Of a DNA stretch of 8,095 nucleotides, positions 5,740-8,095 are shown one piece after another. Position 1 is the first letter of the stretch, and each line of letters opens with the position of its first letter. Both the position numbers and the translations under genes were made by a program. The stretch is from Planctomycetaceae bacterium (GTDB lineage Bacteria > Planctomycetota > Planctomycetia > Pirellulales > Thermoguttaceae). The DNA lies in the NCBI GenBank assembly GCA_009783865.1, contig WRCR01000161.1, forward strand, positions 1-8,095. Reading direction: 5' to 3'. Below the pieces are notes generated by a model. The model searched no databases. It saw only the letters and a program-made list of their open reading frames with translations, and was not told the DNA's origin.

Positions 5740-7023
5740 CTACAGCGACCTCGATTCCCCGCCGTTGCAACTTCCCATCGCTCCCCAAACGCCCCAGGTG
5801 CTTTCTCCCTGATGGCGGTAAGGCATAACAGCACCGGCAGGACCGGCATCGACCGTATCCGAAACAAAGCGTCCCGAACCGTCTGCTAGAGCAACATTTA
5901 CACCGCCGCTGTGATAACTCTGCGCTGTCCATGCTCCCCAGGCGGTCGCGGCCGTACCATTTTGACAATTTTGCTGACAACTGGGACCATTGGGCGGCAC
6001 CGCACAAACGAAGGACGACGAGGCAGGGGCACCGCTAATCCATAATCTGCCGCGGGAAAGATTGCAGGCAGCCCCGTATGCTTCGTTAACTAGGTTTCTA
6101 TCAGTGGGTGAAACACCTAACGAAGTACAAGCACTCGCTTGTGAATTGGAAGAGGCAAACGCTGTTCCCGCAAGATTTGCGATATATCCTTTCACTTTTC
6201 TGCTTCCGAGTTCTGCAATACAGGTCTCTGAAAAAGCAATCGTGTTGCTTGTACCATCGAGAATAGCGGCGGTTGACTTCCAATGCTGCACGGTAAATAA
6301 TCCCCGCGATGAAACCCAGGGCCAATGTGCTTCGCGGTAACCTTGGTTTGCTTCCTCATCGGGATTCGGACTGGTTACATTGCCGTACTGCACATCACCG
6401 CGGCAAAGAACATAATTCCGCGGCGCAAACAGCGGTGCATTAGCCCATAAATCCGACTGCGGTTTGCCGTTCGGCTCCGACGGACATATCAATGTACTAA
6501 CACCTTTTTCCCCTAATGAACGCAATCCCAAATTATTGTTATTCATCGGTGTCCATGGGGAAATAACGCTATTGGCATAGCCCGCTGCCACAGTAGCACT
6601 TTTGTATCCTTGCGTCAATCCGTCATAAGCGGCTTCCTGTTCCATAAACGCTAATAGAGAGTAAAAAGCACTTTGCTCTCCCATGTACCCGATTCTGACA
6701 TAGTCGTGTTTCCAGTTGCCGGCGGGAAACGAATCCTGACGGTCATGGTAGTTGTGCAGAGCAATCGCCAGTTGCCGCAGATGGTTGCTGCACTGCATTC
6801 TTCTAGCGGCTTCACGAGCGGCTTGAACAGCAGGCAAAAGAAGCGCAATCAATACGCCGATAATGGCGATGACTACGAGAAGTTCAACGAGGGTAAATGC
6901 GGAAGACCGAAGACGGCAGATAGCAGACAGCAGTTTTCGTATTACTGTCGTCTGCCGTCTGCAATCTGTCGTCTTTTTATTTCCCCCCCTCAAATCACCT
7001 GAATTAAAATTCACTTTTCTCAT
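5740..7023 (-). CDS. DUF1559 domain-containing prepilin-like protein
   Basis: This encodes 427 residues. The ATG at 7023-7021 is chosen because it has an AGGAGA seven bases upstream; a TTG at 7101 would add 26 residues that look non-coding. After a 42-residue basic leader comes the type IV prepilin/pseudopilin motif FTLVELLVVIAII (F43, with E47 at the conserved +5 position) and then LLLPAVQAAREAARRMQC. Cleavage is expected between A42 and F43. Other DUF1559 landmarks are LHNYHDRQDSFPAGNW, DGTSNTIAFSE (about 256-266), SYHSGGVNVALADGS (H371, D381-G382, H-x9-DG) and the closing GVWGAMGSCNGGE. The family is secreted and hugely expanded in planctomycetes, with unknown function. Residues about 299-353 are cysteine-containing and may be disulfide-bonded. 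The leader is unusually long and derives from a repeat-rich DNA segment (see 6909-6973). The gene is followed by a lipoprotein gene. Confidence 0.95.
   Translation of the reverse strand: MRKVNFNSGDLRGGNKKTTDCRRQTTVIRKLLSAICRLRSSAFTLVELLVVIAIIGVLIALLLPAVQAAREAARRMQCSNHLRQLAIALHNYHDRQDSFPAGNWKHDYVRIGYMGEQSAFYSLLAFMEQEAAYDGLTQGYKSATVAAGYANSVISPWTPMNNNNLGLRSLGEKGVSTLICPSEPNGKPQSDLWANAPLFAPRNYVLCRGDVQYGNVTSPNPDEEANQGYREAHWPWVSSRGLFTVQHWKSTAAILDGTSNTIAFSETCIAELGSRKVKGYIANLAGTAFASSNSQASACTSLGVSPTDRNLVNEAYGAACNLSRGRLWISGAPASSSFVCAVPPNGPSCQQNCQNGTAATAWGAWTAQSYHSGGVNVALADGSGRFVSDTVDAGPAGAVMPYRHQGESTWGVWGAMGSCNGGESRSL
6909..6973. repeat. Imperfect inverted repeat of AGACGGC-type units inside a prepilin leader
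   Basis: The left arm (6909-6933) contains AGACGGCAGA at 6911-6920 and GCAGACAGCAG at 6923-6933. The right arm (6945-6973) carries the exact reverse complement TCTGCCGTCT at 6951-6960, along with further related units. An 11-base AT-rich spacer separates them. Each arm is itself a run of degenerate ACGGCAG/ACGACAG units. The whole element is translated as leader residues running from about TTDCRRQTT to LLSAICRLRS, directly before the prepilin cleavage site. It resembles a dispersed repeat element absorbed into the coding frame. Confidence 0.65.
6983..6989 (-). repeat. G7 homopolymer in the 5' part of the DUF1559 gene
   Basis: Seven C on the plus strand read as seven G in the coding strand at about codons 12-14 of the DUF1559 gene. 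The tract lies upstream of the prepilin motif, so any one-base slip would prevent synthesis of the exported protein. It is followed by an A-rich stretch (AAATAAAAAG). Seven bases is short for a contingency locus. Confidence 0.5.
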
Positions 7024-7030
7024 TTCAAAT

Positions 7031-7036
7031 TCTCCT
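7031..7036 (-). promoter_or_regulatory. Shine-Dalgarno sequence fixing the DUF1559 start
   Basis: AGGAGA on the minus strand is separated by seven bases from the ATG at 7023-7021. It is the only strong Shine-Dalgarno match next to a start codon in the window, and it decides the start of the 427-residue DUF1559 protein against the upstream TTG. Confidence 0.8.
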
Positions 7037-7037
7037 G

Positions 7038-7073
7038 ATTGAAGTATGGTTAACAAATTGTCAACGTGACACG
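7038..7073 (-). promoter_or_regulatory. Candidate promoter with overlapping palindromes upstream of the DUF1559 gene
   Basis: On the minus strand a perfect TTGACA (7064-7059) is followed after 15 bases by TTCAAT (7043-7038), a 4/6 match to the -10 consensus with a short spacer. The same segment holds an imperfect palindrome, GTTGACA-ATT-TGTTAAC (7065-7049), and an adjoining CGTGTCACG (7073-7065), which could be an operator. Planctomycete promoter consensus is poorly defined, so this is a weak call based on a sigma70-like pattern in an 88-bp intergenic gap. Confidence 0.3.
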
Positions 7074-7111
7074 ACAATGATGATAACACATTTTTAAACA
7101 ACGTGCAATCG

Positions 7112-8095
7112 TTATTTCACATCAACCTTTGCCGATGCTTTCGCCCGCCTCATATTTCGCAGGAACTCATCGGTGACGACGGTGTTTTGCACCTCGGCGA
7201 TTTCCGGCATGAAATCGTCAAACGCCGGATACTTGTCCCGCTCATTGAGATAACGCTCAACGGCTTCCTGCATCTTGCCGAACCAAACGAAACCATATTT
7301 CTCAATTCCGTCTAAACCGGCAAGAGAGTCACCACAATCATGTGCCTTCGAGTATTCCGCAAAGGCGGCGTACATAATGTAGCACTGCACCATATTCTTT
7401 GCATTCATCATGTCGGAACCGACAACTTTTCCGATTCTATCGGCAACATGAGGATAAAGGCGTTCCGATGTCTTTTTGAATAGAGGATAATGCTTTTCGA
7501 GCAGCGATTCGGCATAGTATAAATTGTACAAGAGCATACAGTTCCGAACCATGCCTTCCACATAGAAGGGTTCTCCGTAATCGTTGATGTAACGGGGCGA
7601 AAGACCGACAATTCCGTAATAGTCCTTCGTACCGTCTTTTCGCGGTAACATAGCACCATATCCGCCGTCTTCGCCGGTAATCAGCAGATATACCTTAAAT
7701 CTTTCGCCGTGTTTCATTCCGTAAAACTCATCGAACCAGTGGAAGTCGAAAAATCTCACGAGGTCGAAAAACCGTTCTTCATAGCGGTCGTATAATTCCT
7801 TTTGCGATACGAAAAATTCACGGAAGCGGCTTTTGACGTAAAAGTCATCAAGTAATTTTGCGAATTCCAGCGCGGTCGCTTTGGGCCAAAACGTCATTCC
7901 AAACATTCGCCAGTTTTCTTCGAGAGCCGCAGCATTTTCTTCGGTCAGAATAACGTGTCCGTCTGTGATGTCGCAGGCAACAGCGAAACCTATTACCCTG
8001 TCGTTGCTGATGTTTAACATCTGTTCAGAGTTCATTTTTCTCGCAAGTTGAATGACTTCGTGGTCTTTGAATTTGCCGAAGTGCTTGTTGATGTC
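7112..8095 (-). CDS. DUF4932-like protein lacking the expected HExxH site (5' end outside window)
   Basis: The frame is open to the right edge; an ATG at 8035 is internal. The 20 residues before it (DINKHFGKFKDHEVIQLARK) fit the family pattern, so 327 residues are visible. From memory the pattern matches DUF4932, putative metallopeptidase-like proteins of Bacteroidota and planctomycetes. Landmarks are FAKLLDDFYVKSRFREFF, FHWFDEFYG, GEDGGYGAMLP and YYGIVGLSP early on, LEKHYPLF and RLYPHV in the middle, and RYLNERDKYPAFDDFMPEI near the end. Where relatives carry a HEF-x-H zinc motif followed by NPL, this protein reads EGMVRNCMLLYN (visible residues 180-191). The later conserved Glu of an NES-type motif appears to be Lys (NAKNMVQ). 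If the family assignment is right, this is a catalytically inactive homologue. It is in the same orientation as the DUF1559 gene 88 bp downstream. Any signal peptide would lie outside the window. Confidence 0.65.
   Translation of the reverse strand, partial: DINKHFGKFKDHEVIQLARKMNSEQMLNISNDRVIGFAVACDITDGHVILTEENAAALEENWRMFGMTFWPKATALEFAKLLDDFYVKSRFREFFVSQKELYDRYEERFFDLVRFFDFHWFDEFYGMKHGERFKVYLLITGEDGGYGAMLPRKDGTKDYYGIVGLSPRYINDYGEPFYVEGMVRNCMLLYNLYYAESLLEKHYPLFKKTSERLYPHVADRIGKVVGSDMMNAKNMVQCYIMYAAFAEYSKAHDCGDSLAGLDGIEKYGFVWFGKMQEAVERYLNERDKYPAFDDFMPEIAEVQNTVVTDEFLRNMRRAKASAKVDVK

Noticed and set aside
6900..6985. AGACGGC-type repeat cluster as a CRISPR array
   Set aside because: The units are degenerate and nearly contiguous, with both orientations present and no regular unique spacers; the segment is also in frame with the prepilin-like gene.
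7021..7101. Upstream TTG start at 7101 extending the DUF1559 protein by 26 residues
   Set aside because: The ATG at 7023 has an ideally spaced AGGAGA, while the extension would cover the likely promoter and carries no signal sequence.
1..8095. tRNA, rRNA, insertion sequence or phage attachment site
   Set aside because: I found no cloverleaf with a TPsiC-like arm, no rRNA-like segment, no transposase or integrase, and no terminal inverted repeats with target duplication.

Overview
The window looks like an accessory-to-core stretch of a Planctomycetota chromosome. The strongest lineage evidence is two DUF1559 prepilin-like genes. One is complete, with the FTLVELLVVIAII prepilin motif at its N-terminus, and both have the H-x9-DG signature at the C-terminus. 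Supporting evidence is a DUF1559-linked lipoprotein, a coiled-coil membrane protein of a type I associate with planctomycetes, and the near absence of Shine-Dalgarno sequences. Base composition is moderate, a little under half G+C by eye. A host-associated or Pirellulales/Thermoguttaceae-like member is plausible but cannot be settled from this sequence.

Layout. Bases 1-493 (+) hold the C-terminal part of a DUF1559 protein that enters from the left edge. Bases 494-692 are intergenic and contain a direct repeat, a long-range inverted repeat and a REP-like hairpin. Bases 693-1407 (+) encode a compact two-gene module: a small acidic protein overlapping a PIN-domain nuclease, a probable type II toxin-antitoxin pair. 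Bases 1464-3035 (+) encode a three-TM coiled-coil protein, followed 16 bp later by recG (3052-5151, +). A strong intrinsic terminator at 5156-5180 sits between recG and the convergent minus-strand genes.

On the minus strand, read right to left, are a 5'-truncated DUF4932-like protein (8095-7112), a complete DUF1559 prepilin-like protein (7023-5740) and a small lipoprotein with a transthyretin/carboxypeptidase-regulatory-like fold (5705-5184). The last two are 34 bp apart and look like the common planctomycete pilin-like/lipoprotein pair. The DUF4932-like gene lies 88 bp upstream in the same direction and may or may not share the transcript.

Most of this is recognisable biology. I do not see a convincing wholly new system. 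The points most worth a second look are: (i) the DUF4932-like protein appears to have lost the HExxH-type zinc site expected in the family; (ii) the leader of the complete DUF1559 gene contains an AGACGGC-type imperfect inverted repeat plus a G7 tract, so a repeat element seems to have been taken into the coding sequence just upstream of the prepilin cleavage site; (iii) the 494-663 intergenic region has paired direct and inverted repeats suggesting a small repeated or structured element; (iv) the TA-like module has an unfamiliar antitoxin.
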